A stretch of 64,000 nt of DNA from Solen grandis (lineage: Eukaryota > Mollusca > Bivalvia > Adapedonta > Solenidae). The translations under genes and the position numbers were made by a program. Below the pieces are notes generated by a model that saw only the letters and a list, made by a program, of their open reading frames with translations, was not told the DNA's origin and searched no databases. Location of the stretch: the NCBI GenBank assembly GCA_021229015.1, contig CM037794.1, positions 45,071,436 to 45,135,435 of the forward strand, in the 5' to 3' direction. Below, in pieces: positions 23,002-34,195 of the stretch (its first letter is position 1; each line of letters starts with the position of its first letter).

Positions 23002-23213
23002 TTAACCCTTACCCTGCTGGAACCGTAAGTGCTAACCTTTGCCATCAGTAAAGAGCCAGGCCAGCCTGCACGTCTGTGCCGGCTGGCCTGGCTCTATACT
23101 GTTGGCTGACCAACTACAAGTTTTCATCTTGTTATCCCTAAAATTGATAATGGACAGTTCTTAAAAAGATGCAGGCTAAGTCCATTTGAGAAATTCAGCA
23201 GGTTAAGGGTTAA
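23002..23213 (+). mobile_element. MITE-4 (TTAA-CCCTTACCCTGCTGG ends)
   Basis: 212 bp from TTAACCCTTACCCTGCTGG to CAGCAGGTTAAGGGTTAA. The centre is a palindrome AGAGCCAGGCCAGCCTGCA / TGCCGGCTGGCCTGGCTCT. Same overall plan as MITE-1 but different sequence. Confidence 0.75.
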
Positions 23214-23558
23214 GATAAAAGATGATCATGGAAAATGCTAATGCATCAAATTTATGCAAGCATAAACCACTTTTATCTTATGTGTTTACTCAATACCAGC
23301 CTGTAAAGTATACAAGTATTAGCATTTCCAAAAATGCTAAAAATTAGTCAAATGAACAGAATGTTTAACACTGTTACGTGAAGGGATATTATATGTCAAA
23401 CTTACAGAAATACTTGCAGTTGAAGGAGAGGTTCATAGCTGAGAAATGTTATCATGTTTGGTTCAGCATCAATCAATGATAAAAAGAAAATTGGCTACAA
23501 CAAAGCCTTGTTGATTTGTTAATGTACATCTTACGCTTATAGTCCCACACTGTACACT

Positions 23559-23800
23559 TTAACCCTTTCCCTCATATAGACTCATTTTGACGCCCTCAAT
23601 AGGTATCACATAAAGCCTGATCGGCAGAAAACCACAGTTAAATGTTACCAAATTTAATTATAAAATTCTAATTTCCAGACCACTGAGGAGCAGCGAATAG
23701 CATAAAACCTGATCAGCCTGTGAGTTACTCGCAGGCTGATCTGGTTTTATGCTGTTCGGATAGGTCTTTTCATGGTGTCCTCTATGAGGGAGAGGGTTAT
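23559..23800 (-). mobile_element. MITE-1 copy C
   Basis: Reverse orientation, 242 bp. TTAA at 23559-23562; the far target copy is degraded to TTAT. Central hairpin is complete. Confidence 0.88.
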
Positions 23801-24266
23801 ACTGCACACACTGGAAATTATCGATAGAAGACTTGTACAGACAATGACATTCTTATAGTTAAATTGCATGATACTATTACTCATATAATGACAGATCATG
23901 TCTGTTTGGTTCAGCATGGACAATGAATATAAAAAGGCTACAACAAAGGGGCATACTCCAATCGAATCTGCTTACTTATACACCTACCAGTCTAGCACCG
24001 TCCAGCAACATGTACTTCTGGTAGCCTATGAAAACAATCCAGATTTCCCAGTGTTCAAAGCTTTTTCCTAGAGCTTGTTCCCGGTAATCAGATCTGTTCA
24101 TCTTTCTGTGGCCAATTGAGAAGGAACCAGCTTGACTATTACATCAGTGGTGCGGCAGTAAAAAGTTGCTCTCTTGCTTGATAGTATAAGATCGCCATCC
24201 TGGGCCAGCAATAATAACTTATACAGCATTTAAACTTTCCAATGCTCTATGCTTTTTATTTTCTAG

Positions 24267-24615
24267 AAATGGTGGATTTGAAACTTCTCCTTTAGTTGGC
24301 AAATATTGTGGAACAACTATAGACAGGGTCATCGTTTCCCATAGCAACCGCATGTACATAAAATTTGTAGCAGCCAACTATCAGAATTATGCAACCACTG
24401 GTTTTCGAATCTTCTATGATGCCACAACCACTGGATGCGGTGGTGACCTCACTGCTGTGACTGGCACATTTGTTTCACCAAACTACCCGCAACCATATGG
24501 ACACAACGCTGAATGTTTCTGGACAATAACTGTGGCCCAAGGCAGCAGTATCCGACTTCTGTTTGTGGACATGCAGCTTGAGGGCCACAGATCCTGCTAT
24601 TACGACTACGTACAG
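24267..24615 (+). CDS. Exon 6: CUB-c C-terminal half fused to CUB-d N-terminal half
   Basis: Phase 2 to phase 0, 349 bp. The first base completes Arg, giving RNGGFETSPLVGKYCG, then MYIKFVAANYQNYATTGF and FYDATTTG to end CUB-c. It runs on without an intron into CGGDLTAVTGTFVSPNYP, ECFWTI, LEGHRSCYYDYVQ of CUB-d. This is the only place where the phase-1 inter-domain intron is missing. Acceptor ttttctag ends at 24266; donor CAG|GTATAT starts at 24616. Confidence 0.88.
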
Positions 24616-24762
24616 GTATATATTCATGTTTATTGAAGTCATTCAGGAAAGTGACCCTGATGCCCCCACTCCCCTAAAAACTAAAGTTGTTCTCAATTAT
24701 TTTTTTTATACAATTTCAAGCTTAGACTCAGATATCTTAGAAGTCAAGTCCACATCAGATTT

Positions 24763-24962
24763 GACCCTCTACTTCATATGTATAGACTTTAACACATTGG
24801 CAAACAGAGGAGACCATGATCAGACGCTCTTACCAGGTCTCCTCTCATAAATATTGTAGATCAGATTTTACAAAGTTTCCATGGGAAGAAAAATCCAATG
24901 TTTCATAAACCATTTAAAATTCAGTCAGATTTCTGAATGATATTCATGAGGCAAAGGGTTAT
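24763..24962. mobile_element. MITE-3 copy
   Basis: Left 'cctctacttcatatgtatag', then 'aacacattggcaaacagagg', 'agaccatgatcagacgctct', and right end 'tgatattcatgaggcaaagg' followed by gttatt. Diverged from the other copies. Confidence 0.55.
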
Positions 24963-25106
24963 TGCTATATTCAGATTTGATCTTGAATGTCATGCTTAAT
25001 TTTTGAGAAGATGAGCCCAATCACATTGGGGATTTAATATTCCCAGAAGGTCAGTTTCTTGTTAAACTTAACCCTTTACTTTATGAATATTTATGTACAA
25101 ATTTAT

Positions 25107-26157
25107 AATTAAGTCTCCCAAACAAAGTTTGGAGACTTATTGTTTTTACTCTGTTTCTTCTTCTTCTTCTTATTATTGTTATCATTAAGTCACCCAAACA
25201 AAGTTTGGAGACTTATTGTTTTTACTCCGTTTCTTCTTCTCCTTCTTATTATCATTAAGTCACCCAAACAAAGTTTGGAGACTTATTGTTTTTACTCCGT
25301 TTCTTCTTCTTCTTCTTATTATTATTGTTATCATTAAGTCACCCAAACAAAGTTTGGAGACTTATTGTTTTTACTCTGTTTCTTCTTCTTCTTCTTATTA
25401 TTATTGTTATCATTAAATCACCCAAACAAAGTTTGGAGACTTATTGTTTTTACTCTGTTTCTTCTTCTTCTTCTTATTATTATTGTTATCATTAAATCAC
25501 CCAAACAAAGTTTGGAGACTTATTGTTTTTACTCTGTTTACTCTGTTTCTTCTTCTTTTCTTATTATTGTTATCATTAAATCACCCAACAAAGTTTGGAG
25601 ACTTATTGTTTTTACTCTGTTTCTTCTTCTTCTTCTTATTATTATTGTTATCATTAAATCACCCAAACAAAGTTTGGAGACTTATTGTTTTTACTCTGTT
25701 TCTTCTTCTTCTTATTATTATTATTGTTATCATTAAATCACCCAAACAAAGTTTGGAGACTTATTGTTTTTACTCCGTTTCTTCTTCTTCTTCTTATTAT
25801 TGTTATCATTAAATCACCCAAACAAAGTTTGGAGACTTATTGCTTTTACTCTGTTTCTTCTTCTTCTTATTATTATTATTGTTATCATTAAGTCACCCAA
25901 ACAAAGTTTGGAGACTTATTGCTTTTACTCTGTTTCTTCTTCTTCTTCTTATTATTGTTATCATTAAGTCACCCAAACAAAGTTTGGAGACTTATTGTTT
26001 TTACTCTGTTTCTTCTTCTTCTTATTATTATTGTTATCATTAAGTCACCCAAACAAACTTATTGTTTTACTCCATTTCTTCTTCTTCTTATTATTATCAT
26101 TAAGTCACCCAAACAAAGTTTGGAGACTTATTGTTTTTACTCCGTTTCTTCTTCTTC
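25107..26157. repeat. 76-79-bp satellite-like array, about 13 copies
   Basis: Unit starts 'aagtcacccaaacaaagtt' and runs through 'tggagacttattgttttta', then (TTC)n and (TTA)n tracts of variable length and 'ttgttatcatt'. Unit length varies through the internal trinucleotide runs. The last unit leads into 'ctcgcgccggcaactttgta', the body of a dispersed repeat whose head unit appears to have been amplified in tandem. Confidence 0.92.
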
Positions 26158-26700
26158 TTTCTCGCGCCGGCAACTTTGTACAAGCCATATCTCAGAGGCT
26201 GCTTGACCTATCTATACAGGGCTTCACACACTTAGTCCTCAATGATTAGTGGTGCCCACCTGATTTTGTTAATGTGGGGTCCCTTGGGTTCAGGCCCCAC
26301 CCCCTCAAAGATCGATGTTTGCATAAAATATGTATTTTGGTAAATATTTCAAATTTCCAAACCTGAATCATATATTTTTTTGTTCCTCATAATGAGAAGA
26401 ATTGAATAGTACCTCTTTGGTGTCCCGGAGGTCACCCAGGGATTTGGCCCCACCCACTCAATTTTCAAAGTTAAAATATGAACTGGAAGGCACTTTTGGT
26501 AGGATTATAAAGCTTGATTAGGTTTAATACTATTGGCATGAAATTAGTGATGCCAGATGGCATTGAAATAGATATTCATTACCAGTATTACCTGATGCCC
26601 TGTATAAAATGTTGTTAAACGATGTTCTTTGCCTTGGGCAACAATTCAGATGTCATCTCCTCCACTTTTGAACAACAGTCTTTACTGTTTAACAACAAAT
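26158..26700 (+). mobile_element. Body of the repeat following the 76-79-bp array
   Basis: GC-richer start ('ctcgcgccggcaactttgta', 'caagccatatctcagaggct'), then two blocks mentioning 'ggtcacccagggatttggcc' and 'gtggggtcccttgggttcag', each followed by 'ccccacccnctcaa'. A dispersed bivalve repeat; not coding. Confidence 0.45.
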
Positions 26701-26870
26701 TACCATGAAATAACTGTACACTGTTCAACAGGTCAGATTGTATACAAAACTTCTATTTGCAATTAATTCACATGGACCAAGTGTTTGAAGACTTGTTTTA
26801 TTCAAGAAACAGGCACATTTTCTTGTAAGCTACTTTCTTTCTGATTTTGTATTTCTATGGTTTAAGGTGA

Positions 26871-26912
<42 letters not shown>
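26871..26912. repeat. (TC)n(TA)n compound microsatellite
   Basis: About 13 TC units followed by about 8 TA units in intron 6. Confidence 0.95.
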
Positions 26913-27121
26913 GGTGTATAATTGGGTTGAATTAGGCCTGTGTTCAGTTCCCTGTTAACAGTCCCTAATGTTAGCATCTCTGTTATATTGTAGAGTATTG
27001 AATGCAAGCTAGTAGGAAACCAGCTCACAAAATGATGCAAACAGTTGCAAGGGTTAGCTTCAACTGATCCATGGCTCTTGTCATGTTGTATCATAATTGT
27101 TATTGAATTCCATTTTTATAG

Positions 27122-27275
27122 ATACGAGAGAGCTCGTCAGCGGGGAGAATCTTGGGAAAGTTTTGCGGCTCCACCATTCCAGAGCCAATAGTATCAAGCT
27201 CCAATGTGCTCTGGATTAAGTACAGGACTGACTATTCAGTGGCCTACAGGGGCTTTCATGCTTTCTACAGTACAG
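27122..27275 (+). CDS. Exon 7: CUB-d, C-terminal half
   Basis: Phase 0 to phase 1. IRESSSAGRILGKFCGSTIP supplies C4; LWIKYRTDYSVAYRGF and FYST close the domain. The Asp in RTDYS fits the third calcium ligand, so CUB-d has all three. Acceptor tttttatag ends at 27121; donor ACAG|GTATGG starts at 27276. Confidence 0.87.
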
Positions 27276-27364
27276 GTATGGAAATATCAAATCGAAGGAG
27301 CACTTGTATAGTGCAAAAATATAAACTGTATAGAATCATTAATTTTAGTGGGGGGCTAATTTTT

Positions 27365-27485
27365 GTGTCACCCGCTGTAAGCAGAGGTGACACATAGGGA
27401 TCACTTTTCTGTTGTCTGTCAGTCCGTCCGTCTGTCTGTTACGCTTAAGCAGACGACACATGTGTTCTATAAAGAACACTCTTGT
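27365..27485 (+). mobile_element. Short dispersed repeat with CCGT/CTGT run, copy 1
   Basis: 'tgtcacccgctgtaagcaga', 'ggtgacacatagggatcact', then 'agtccgtccgtctgtctgtt', ending 'aaagaacactcttgttgt'. The same order occurs at 56475-56594. Confidence 0.6.
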
Positions 27486-27789
27486 TGTTGATATTGTGGA
27501 CAGCTTTTTCAATGAATATCCATTCATCCAAAAACTGTTATTTGTTCTAGAACATGAATCCACAAATATAATTATGTACCAACTAAATTGATTTATTTAC
27601 AGATTCCATGAAATTCATTGTCAACGAAATTAATGATTAAACAGAACTGCTTAGTCTGTTGGGCTTCACAAATAATTATCCTGAAATATGTTCACCTCGA
27701 AACATTAGCTTATCATGCAAATGCCTTATCATAACCCTGGAAATGAAATTTACGATGCATATAGGAATTACCATGACTGAATCTATGTA

Positions 27790-28140
27790 AACTATGTCAA
27801 TCTGTCTGTTCATAAGCATGATTCAACTTAGCAGGTAAACGGTTCAATGGACTTCAAGCAAACATTACTCTAAGGTATTTCACTAAATGAAGAATGTTTG
27901 ATATGAGATCATTTCAGTCTGACGTTTCCAAGGGAATAAAATTGAACTTAAGCCTTTACTTCATAATTATAGTCTCATTTTAACGCATTGCCAAACAGAG
28001 CAGACCCAAGTCATAAATTTATATATGGAATTTCATGAGGTAAAAGGTTTAAGATGATCATAATGTTATAACAGGACTAGTCTTTTAAAGTAAACATTTA
28101 GATGGAATTTTAAGCAAACACTATCCAAATGTCACAATTA
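27790..28140 (+). repeat. Intronic repeat shared with 33985-34200
   Basis: Shares 'tgtctgttcataagcatgat', 'gacgtttccaagggaataaa' and 'cattttaacgcattgccaaa' with intron 12. A MITE-3-like tail follows. Confidence 0.55.
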
Positions 28141-28269
28141 TGACCGGTTGCATCCGGTTGCATCAAATGCTGCATGCAATTTTGTGAACACAATTGTATG
28201 TTTGTATTCATTCTATTGCCATCTTTGGGCTTATATGGACAGATGGCATACAATTTACTTGTATTTCAG

Positions 28270-28451
28270 ACTGTACCAACATGCTGGCAAATTTTAGGGG
28301 GATCATTGAGAGTCCAAACTTTCCAAACCCCTACCCTAGGAACCGAAACTGTAGCTGGACACTCCGGACAACATTGGGCAACAACATCAGTTACGCGTTC
28401 TCTCATTTCAATATGCCAACTTTTCAAAATTGTCAGCATGCATATGTTCAG
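28270..28451 (+). CDS. Exon 8: CUB-e, N-terminal half
   Basis: Phase 1 to phase 0. It reads DCTNMLANFRGIIESPNFP (the Gly-Gly after C1 is lost), RNCSWTLRTT, then FNMPTFQNCQHAYVQ. The Glu of the F-D-x-E strand and the Asp of the Y-D strand are missing, so a calcium site is unlikely. Acceptor tgtatttcag ends at 28269; donor CAG|GTAAAA starts at 28452. Confidence 0.86.
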
Positions 28452-28779
28452 GTAAAAAAAAAACATTCACTGTTAAATGTATGACCATCATTCAAAGACT
28501 TCATTGAGCTTTGTTTTACCTCCCACAAATTTCTTACATTCTCATTGATCGAACGCGGTCACATGGTGTCCCCCCTATATTTCTACGCAGGGACAGTAGA
28601 TTTATTCCTTGAATCAATATCCATAAATTCATAAATTTGTACATGAATATTCATAAGGTAAAGGGTTAAGATTAATGAACATTATAAGGCCCAATTATCC
28701 TGAAAGCTACTGTGTGTATCAGCTATTTATTTTTAAACTGTTATGGATAAAGACATTTATTTTATGCTAACTGATGAAA

Positions 28780-29165
28780 TACTGTGTTCTTTTGGTGAGA
28801 AAAAATCAGTATCACACAATGTGAGTGATGTAGGTTTATCAGAACTTATTTGTTTGTTTTTTGTGTATTGGGTTTTTGGTGCCACCGACAGTATTTCAGT
28901 CATTTGGAGATGATGTCTACTTGAGACAGATATAGTGCTGCCACACTGCAGTATCACGCCGTAGACATGTGGCATGATACCACACCCAGTCACATTATCC
29001 TGACACTGGGCCAAGTCCTGGAACTACCCTAATTTCTGAGCGCCAAGCAAGGGAGCTATACCAGTACCATTTTTAATGACTTTAGTATGTCACAGCTAGG
29101 GATCAAACCCACGACCTCCCGATTTAAGGGCAGACACTCTACTGGGATCAGTCAACTTCTTATAT
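28780..29165 (-). mobile_element. SINE-B, antisense, tRNA-derived
   Basis: On the minus strand: 'gtagagtgtctgcccttaaa', 'tcgggaggtcgtgggtttga' and 'tccctagctgtgaca' form a tRNA-like head with a B box, followed by 'tggtatagctcccttgcttg' and the body shared with 14640-14775. Confidence 0.6.
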
Positions 29166-29355
29166 ACTTAAAAAACTGTTTGTATTGAGTAGGTATAGAA
29201 TAGATCTCATCTCAAAGTGATATATATTTAAATTTTAACATAATTTTACTTGCTCTATGTGCTTGTTAAAATATCAAATTGTATCACTTTACCATGAGAT
29301 ATATTCCATATCCACTCACAACAACAACAAATATCCTCTTTGTATCAATATCTAG

Positions 29356-29515
29356 CTGCGGAATGGCTCAAACATTAATGACCCTATGATTGGGCGGTAC
29401 TGCGGGGTTGACCTCCCACCCCCTGGAACCACAAGAAGCAATTCAGCCTTAATCAACTTCTTGTCTGACACATCAACATCATATAATGGTTTCCGTCTGG
29501 AATATACAACCAATG
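29356..29515 (+). CDS. Exon 9: CUB-e, C-terminal half
   Basis: Phase 0 to phase 1. LRNGSNINDPMIGRYCGVDL carries C4, followed by ALINFLSDTSTSYNGF and LEYTTN. Acceptor atatctag ends at 29355; donor AATG|GTGAGT starts at 29516. The polypyrimidine tract is short, but frame, phase and fold all fit. Confidence 0.85.
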
Positions 29516-29582
29516 GTGAGTGAACTTTCATAAAATTGGGTGAATGTTGAAGTGTCATTTATTCCTTTTTTTTCCATCTGGG

Positions 29583-29835
29583 AGCAGTGGTCCAATGGTT
29601 GGACATGCGATTAACGATTGAGAGGTCCCAGGTTTGAGTCCTGTCAGGGGCACTGCTAAATTCCTTAACCAAGAAATTACACCCCCCTCCCATTGTTTCA
29701 CTAAACCCAGGTGTAAATGGGTACATGAGACACAAGCAGACTGAAAGACTCCCAAAGGAGATTGATAGGTGGATACTAGTAGCCCATTGACCAGGGTAAA
29801 AGCTTTAAAGGCATTGAACATGCCAATGGCATGAA
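29583..29835 (+). mobile_element. SINE-D, tRNA-derived, plus strand
   Basis: A box TGGTCCAATGGTTGGAC and B box GGTTTGAGTCC at about 29590-29642, then a body with 'cccaggtgtaaatgggtac' (a block conserved in several invertebrate SINEs) and 'ggaaa'-poor 3' end near 29835. Sits in intron 9. Confidence 0.65.
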
Positions 29836-29924
29836 ACTTAGACTGTAAAATGCATTTACTTAATTACATCTGTCAGAAATATCTTTTCACTCTTTCTTGG
29901 TGAAGCAAAGATTTTAAAGTCATC

Positions 29925-30055
29925 GTGGTTCAGTGGTAATGTGCCCGACTATGGATCTGAATGTTGTACGTGGGTTCGAACCCAGTTGTAGGCAAGGATT
30001 TTTCATAACCCTCCAAGGTCCAACCCAGGAACTTTGGAGATGGATTAGTTTAAGT
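29925..30055 (+). mobile_element. SINE-E, tRNA-like head
   Basis: 'gtggttcagtggtaatgtgc' (A box) and 'gtgggttcgaacccagt' (B box GGTTCGAACCC), followed by 'ccaacccaggaactttggag'. The anticodon arm pairs poorly, so a retroposed tRNA derivative is more likely than a functional tRNA. Confidence 0.5.
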
Positions 30056-30647
30056 TTTAAGATCTTGTTTCTTAATTATTGTAAATAAAAAAGCTTTAAA
30101 CTATCTTGAAGGACAGTATAGGATGTAGTCCCATTTCCATTATAATATTCAGTGGGTTCTAACAAAATGATTAAAACTATTTTCATTTTATTACAGAACA
30201 AGAAAATGAATTGGTCTAGAAATTTTTTCAAAACTTTTAGTTTGCTTGCCCTACCTTGAACTGTTATTGCATACCTAAGTTTGATTAATTATTCATATAC
30301 TTTAATCCGTGTCTGCCTTGACCTTCTATTCCACCAAATTTCAGTATTTTTTTTCAAACTATTGTTTTTACATGCTTGAAAATACTGGTTTGATTTGGTG
30401 TATGTGAACTTTGTTAAGTAACAAACCAAGTTTGCATTTTGCACACCATTGTGCATTTATTGCCCTTGGACTTGGAATTTTAGCTGTGGAATCTATTCTA
30501 GCATTCATGTTGTATCCAGACCTTAGGTTGTTAGAACTTTAATATATTTTTTCATGAGATTTGAAAATGTGTTTATGTTTCCAAAGATCCAAAATTTGAC
30601 TTATAAAAAAAAAAGGTACTCCAAGTGTTGATTTCTATCTGCTTTAG

Positions 30648-30829
30648 GTTGTGGAGGGGATCTCACCGGAAACACGGGAACTTTTACGAGCCCTGGATAC
30701 CCTAACCCCTACCCTCATCGACGTGTGTGTGAATGGAGAATCATGGTTTCTTCTGGGTCTTACATTCAGCTGACCATAAACACGTTTGATTTAGAAACGG
30801 CAACAAATTGTCGATACGATGTGTTGGAG
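30648..30829 (+). CDS. Exon 10: CUB-f, N-terminal half
   Basis: Phase 1 to phase 0. It opens GCGGDLTGNTGTFTSPGYP, then VCEWRIMVSSG (C2) and FDLETATNCRYDVLE with C3 and both early calcium ligands. Acceptor gctttag ends at 30647; donor GAG|GTATGC starts at 30830. This is a near-consensus CUB half. Confidence 0.9.
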
Positions 30830-31263
30830 GTATGCTTTTTCATACCTCTTTTTAGACAGTGAAGTGCATTTGAGAAGCGGGCTAAATAAGAACATAAGAA
30901 CCTGACTGAAATCAAATACTGATAGAAGTCTTTGCTATCATTTTGAACAATGATGTATTGCTAAACTGGATTAGTTGTAGGGTCAAATTTTTTTTATATT
31001 GAAACCTGTTGGTTAAGAGAGAAAACTCCAACATTTCCATAATTTTATAGGCAAAAAGCAATATTTATACATATATTTGACATACTTCACCGCAGTATCT
31101 TAGTAAGATCATGTAAAGCAAGCAATATCTTTCATGAAATGTCTTTTTTTATCTACACACCATTCCGCTTGTTTTCTTTGCTTTATTCACTTATTTGTGT
31201 AATAAATAGCTATGTATAAAGCACAGGTTTCTTTATGGATCTGCAATGCATAGAGATTTTTAT

Positions 31264-31436
31264 TTAACCCTTACCATGCTAAATTTCTTAATTAGACTTG
31301 TCCTTTCTTCATTTTGGACTGTATTGGGGTGCTTGGTGAAAATCTATTGACTGAATAGAAAAAACGTCCAGACCATGATTAGATGTGCTGGTCATAAAGG
31401 CAAGTCACAAGTTCCCACAGCATTGTAAGGGCTAAT
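31264..31436. mobile_element. MITE-5 copy
   Basis: Left 'ttaacccttaccatgctaaa', right 'cacagcattgtaagggctaa'; body includes 'tgtcctttcttcattttgga'. The copy at 52750-52922 shares the body and right end. It ends about 57 bp before exon 11. Confidence 0.6.
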
Positions 31437-31493
31437 GCTTGAATGGCAGCTTTTGAAATGGAATGACCTTTTTCTATCTTTTTTTTTTTTCAG

Positions 31494-31662
31494 ATATATG
31501 GGGGTTATGATGACTCAGCCCCCAGACTTGCTCAGTTGTGCCACAGGCAATCAACTCCTCAGAACCTCTCGTCTACTGGCAACTACATGTTTGTCCGATT
31601 CAAAAGTGATAGTTCCATCAATGGCAACGGCTTCAGCGCCACTTATAAATCTGCCACTGGAG
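31494..31662 (+). CDS. Exon 11: CUB-f, C-terminal half, GC donor
   Basis: Phase 0 to phase 1. IYGGYDDSAPRLAQLCHRQS supplies C4 (the usual FCG is LCH), then YMFVRFKSDSSINGNGFSAT closes the domain. Acceptor is a T-rich tract plus cag ending at 31493. The only donor that keeps phase 1 is GAG|GCAAGC at 31663, a GC-AG intron. Reading on instead gives unrelated sequence (KQLILLLLW), so the GC donor is preferred. Confidence 0.82.
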
Positions 31663-31836
31663 GCAAGCAGCTTATTCTTCTGCTCTTATGGAGAAATTGC
31701 TTATTGTCCATCTGTCTGTCTGTCCACCACACTTTTTTCTGCCCTGATCCATATCTCAAACCTATATGAGCCAGAGTCGGAACTTCACAAAAATGTTCAT
31801 CAGCATGCAGTGTTATCTGATATCTAAGTTCTTTTT

Positions 31837-33246
31837 ATACCCCTGCAAATGAAGTTTGAGAGGGGGTATATAGGACTCAGTCTGTTGGTCCTACAGTCAG
31901 TTGGTCTGTTGGTTTATACGTCCATCCCAAAAACTTGTGACGCGAACTACTTCTACATTTATTAACCGATTTGGTTCAAATTTTGTGTGTGCATTGATAA
32001 TCAGGTGGAGAGTTGCATGACATAAATTTCACTTGAGTTATCTCAAGGATTACAGAGTTACTGCCCCTGATTCAACTCTAAATATCTTGTGATGCGAACT
32101 ACTTCTATATTTTTTAACTGATTCGGTTAAAATTTTGTATGTGCATTGATAATCAGGTGGAGAGGTGCATGATATAAATTTCTCTTGAGTTGTCTCAAGG
32201 ATGGCAGAGTTATTGCCCTGGTTCAATTTTTGAATTATATCCCTTTGTTTGATTCTGTTTTTTCTTGTCAAGAACATAACTCGAAAAATGTACAAGGTAT
32301 TGACTTGAAAATGTTAACAGATGGCGACTAGGAAAAGTTCAGTGTCCAAGAACTCTACCTGGTCCCATTTTTAGCTCACCTCAGCACAACGTGCTCATGG
32401 TGAGCTTTTGTGATCACCCTGCGTCCGTCGTTATGTGTCATCAGCAATTTGCTTTAAACGACATCTCCTCTGAAACAGCTGGACAGAATTTGATTAACTT
32501 GGCAGGGATGATCCTTGGGTGAACCTTCACAAATGTTGCTAAAATAAACTTGATCCATGTAGAACTCTGGTTGCCATGGCAACAGAAAGAAAAATATTTT
32601 GAAAACTTTAGAAATCATCTCCTTCAAAACTACTGGCTAGATTTCAAAATGTTTTGGTACAGATGTTCCTTTGGTAACTATCAACCAAGATTGCTAAATT
32701 TATTTCAATCTGTAAAAAAATATGGCTGCCAGGGGCAGGGCTAATTTGCCTTATATGTACATAGTGAAAACTTTAAACGACATCTCCTCTGAAACCGCTT
32801 GACAGAATTTGATTAAATTTGGCAGGGATATCCTTGAGTGAAGCTCCACAAAAGTTGGTAAAATTATTCTAATTTATAAAAAAAACATGGCCTCAAGGAG
32901 CGGGGCTATTTGCCTAATATGTATATAGTGAATTCTTAAAACGACATCTCCTCTAAAATCACTGGACAGAATTTGATTTTATTTGGCAGGGATGATCCTT
33001 GGCGACTAGGAGAAGTGCAGTGCCTAAGAACTGTAATTCTACACTTTTAAATTACTGTGCCTAACAACGATAACTGACTTTCTATCCACTTTAAATAAAG
33101 ACTTTACTTACTTAGTACTTACTATCATAACCATTATACTATGTATACAGGTTCTTATCTATGCTCTGCCTGGAGTCTGGTTTTTTCCTGTATCAAAGCA
33201 TTTTGTGTTGGTATTAATCTACTTCAGTGACAGTTCTAGTTTTTTT
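31837..33246 (+). mobile_element. Family-epsilon Helitron-like element with nested gamma-like piece
   Basis: Head 'tatacccctgcaaatgaag', 'tttgagagggggtatatagg', core copies with 'gatgcgaactacttctatat' and 'cattgataatcaggtggaga', tail 'cagtgacagttctagttttt'. At 32371 TTTTTAGCTCACCTCAGCAC starts a nested family with cores of about 200 bp ('ttaaacgacatctcctctga' recurs three times). Confidence 0.55.
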
Positions 33247-33580
33247 TGCTTTTGTCCGACAGATTTCTCCAGTTAGACAGATTTAGATCTTATCAGAAAT
33301 ACTGCAATTGTTGACACAAACAATGTTCCAAGATCCCGAAGACATCAAATATTGGAAAGGGACATCAAAATTGGGTTTCTGGTGATTGAACAATCTATAA
33401 TTAGTGAAATCATATTCATAAAACACTCTTACTCATAACCTATTATTAATTTTGAATTTTCTGAATTTCAAAGCAGTTGTTCATTTGGGATACCTGGCTA
33501 AATAGTTAATGACAAATGCTGAACTGTTTTTAATTTTGGGAAATCTGATGCCACATAATTTGTTTCTTTGTGTACTGCAG

Positions 33581-33765
33581 GCTGTGGTGGAAACTTCTCA
33601 ACTCCATCAGGTACAATCGTGTCTAAAGGATACCCAGACAGTATCCCCTACAACACAGATTGTATCTGGCTAATTACGGTGGATCCGACACGCACTGTTG
33701 TCGTAAATATTACTGACTTTGACATGAGCGGTACAGTCCCTAGGTGCAGAAGGGGCTACGTTGTG
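33581..33765 (+). CDS. Exon 12: CUB-g, N-terminal half
   Basis: Phase 1 to phase 0. GCGGNFSTPSGTIVSKGYP, DCIWLITVDP, then FDMSGTVPRCRRGYVV. C1 to C3 are present; the Glu and Asp calcium ligands are replaced by Ser and Gly. Acceptor tgtactgcag ends at 33580; donor GTG|GTAAGT starts at 33766. Confidence 0.87.
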
Positions 33766-33846
33766 GTAAGTGCACCGTGTCTTGATTATGAATCTATAGG
33801 AGTTTATATGTGTTAGGTTTGGAGAAAATTCAAATTTCTTGTTTCA

Positions 33847-34195
33847 TCCTTTACCCCATGAATATTCATATACACGTTAATGACTTGTTGAATATCAATT
33901 TCCTGAACTTAAGACAGGGTATGAATCAATAGATTTTCTTTGCCCTGGAGACCGTAAAATCTGAGCTACAAATTGTCTGTTTGTCTGTTCACAAGCATGA
34001 TTCCATCTAGCTAATAAATAGTTAAATGAATTTCAAGCAAACATTACACAAAGGTAGTTCACTTCATGGAGAATGTTTGAAATGAGATCATTTCCATCTG
34101 ACGTTTCCAAGGGAACATAATTGAACTTAACTCTTCACTTCATATTGTCTCATTTTAACGCATTGGCAAACAGAGGAGACCCTGATCAGACAGCA
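33847..34195. mobile_element. MITE-3-like repeat remnants in intron 12
   Basis: Left 'cctttaccccatgaatattc', 'gaatcaatagattttctttg' (the undisturbed version of the site interrupted at 46284), then the block shared with 27790-28140. Confidence 0.5.

Noticed and set aside
25107..26157. CRISPR-like array
   Set aside because: Units are contiguous tandem copies with no unique spacers, in a eukaryotic intron.
25140..26249. Frames rich in Leu/Ser/Phe that look like membrane segments
   Set aside because: Translations of (TTC)n and (TTA)n tracts in the 76-79-bp array.
31663..31827. Exon 11 continuing past the GC donor
   Set aside because: The continuation has no CUB similarity and breaks the phase-1 link to exon 12.
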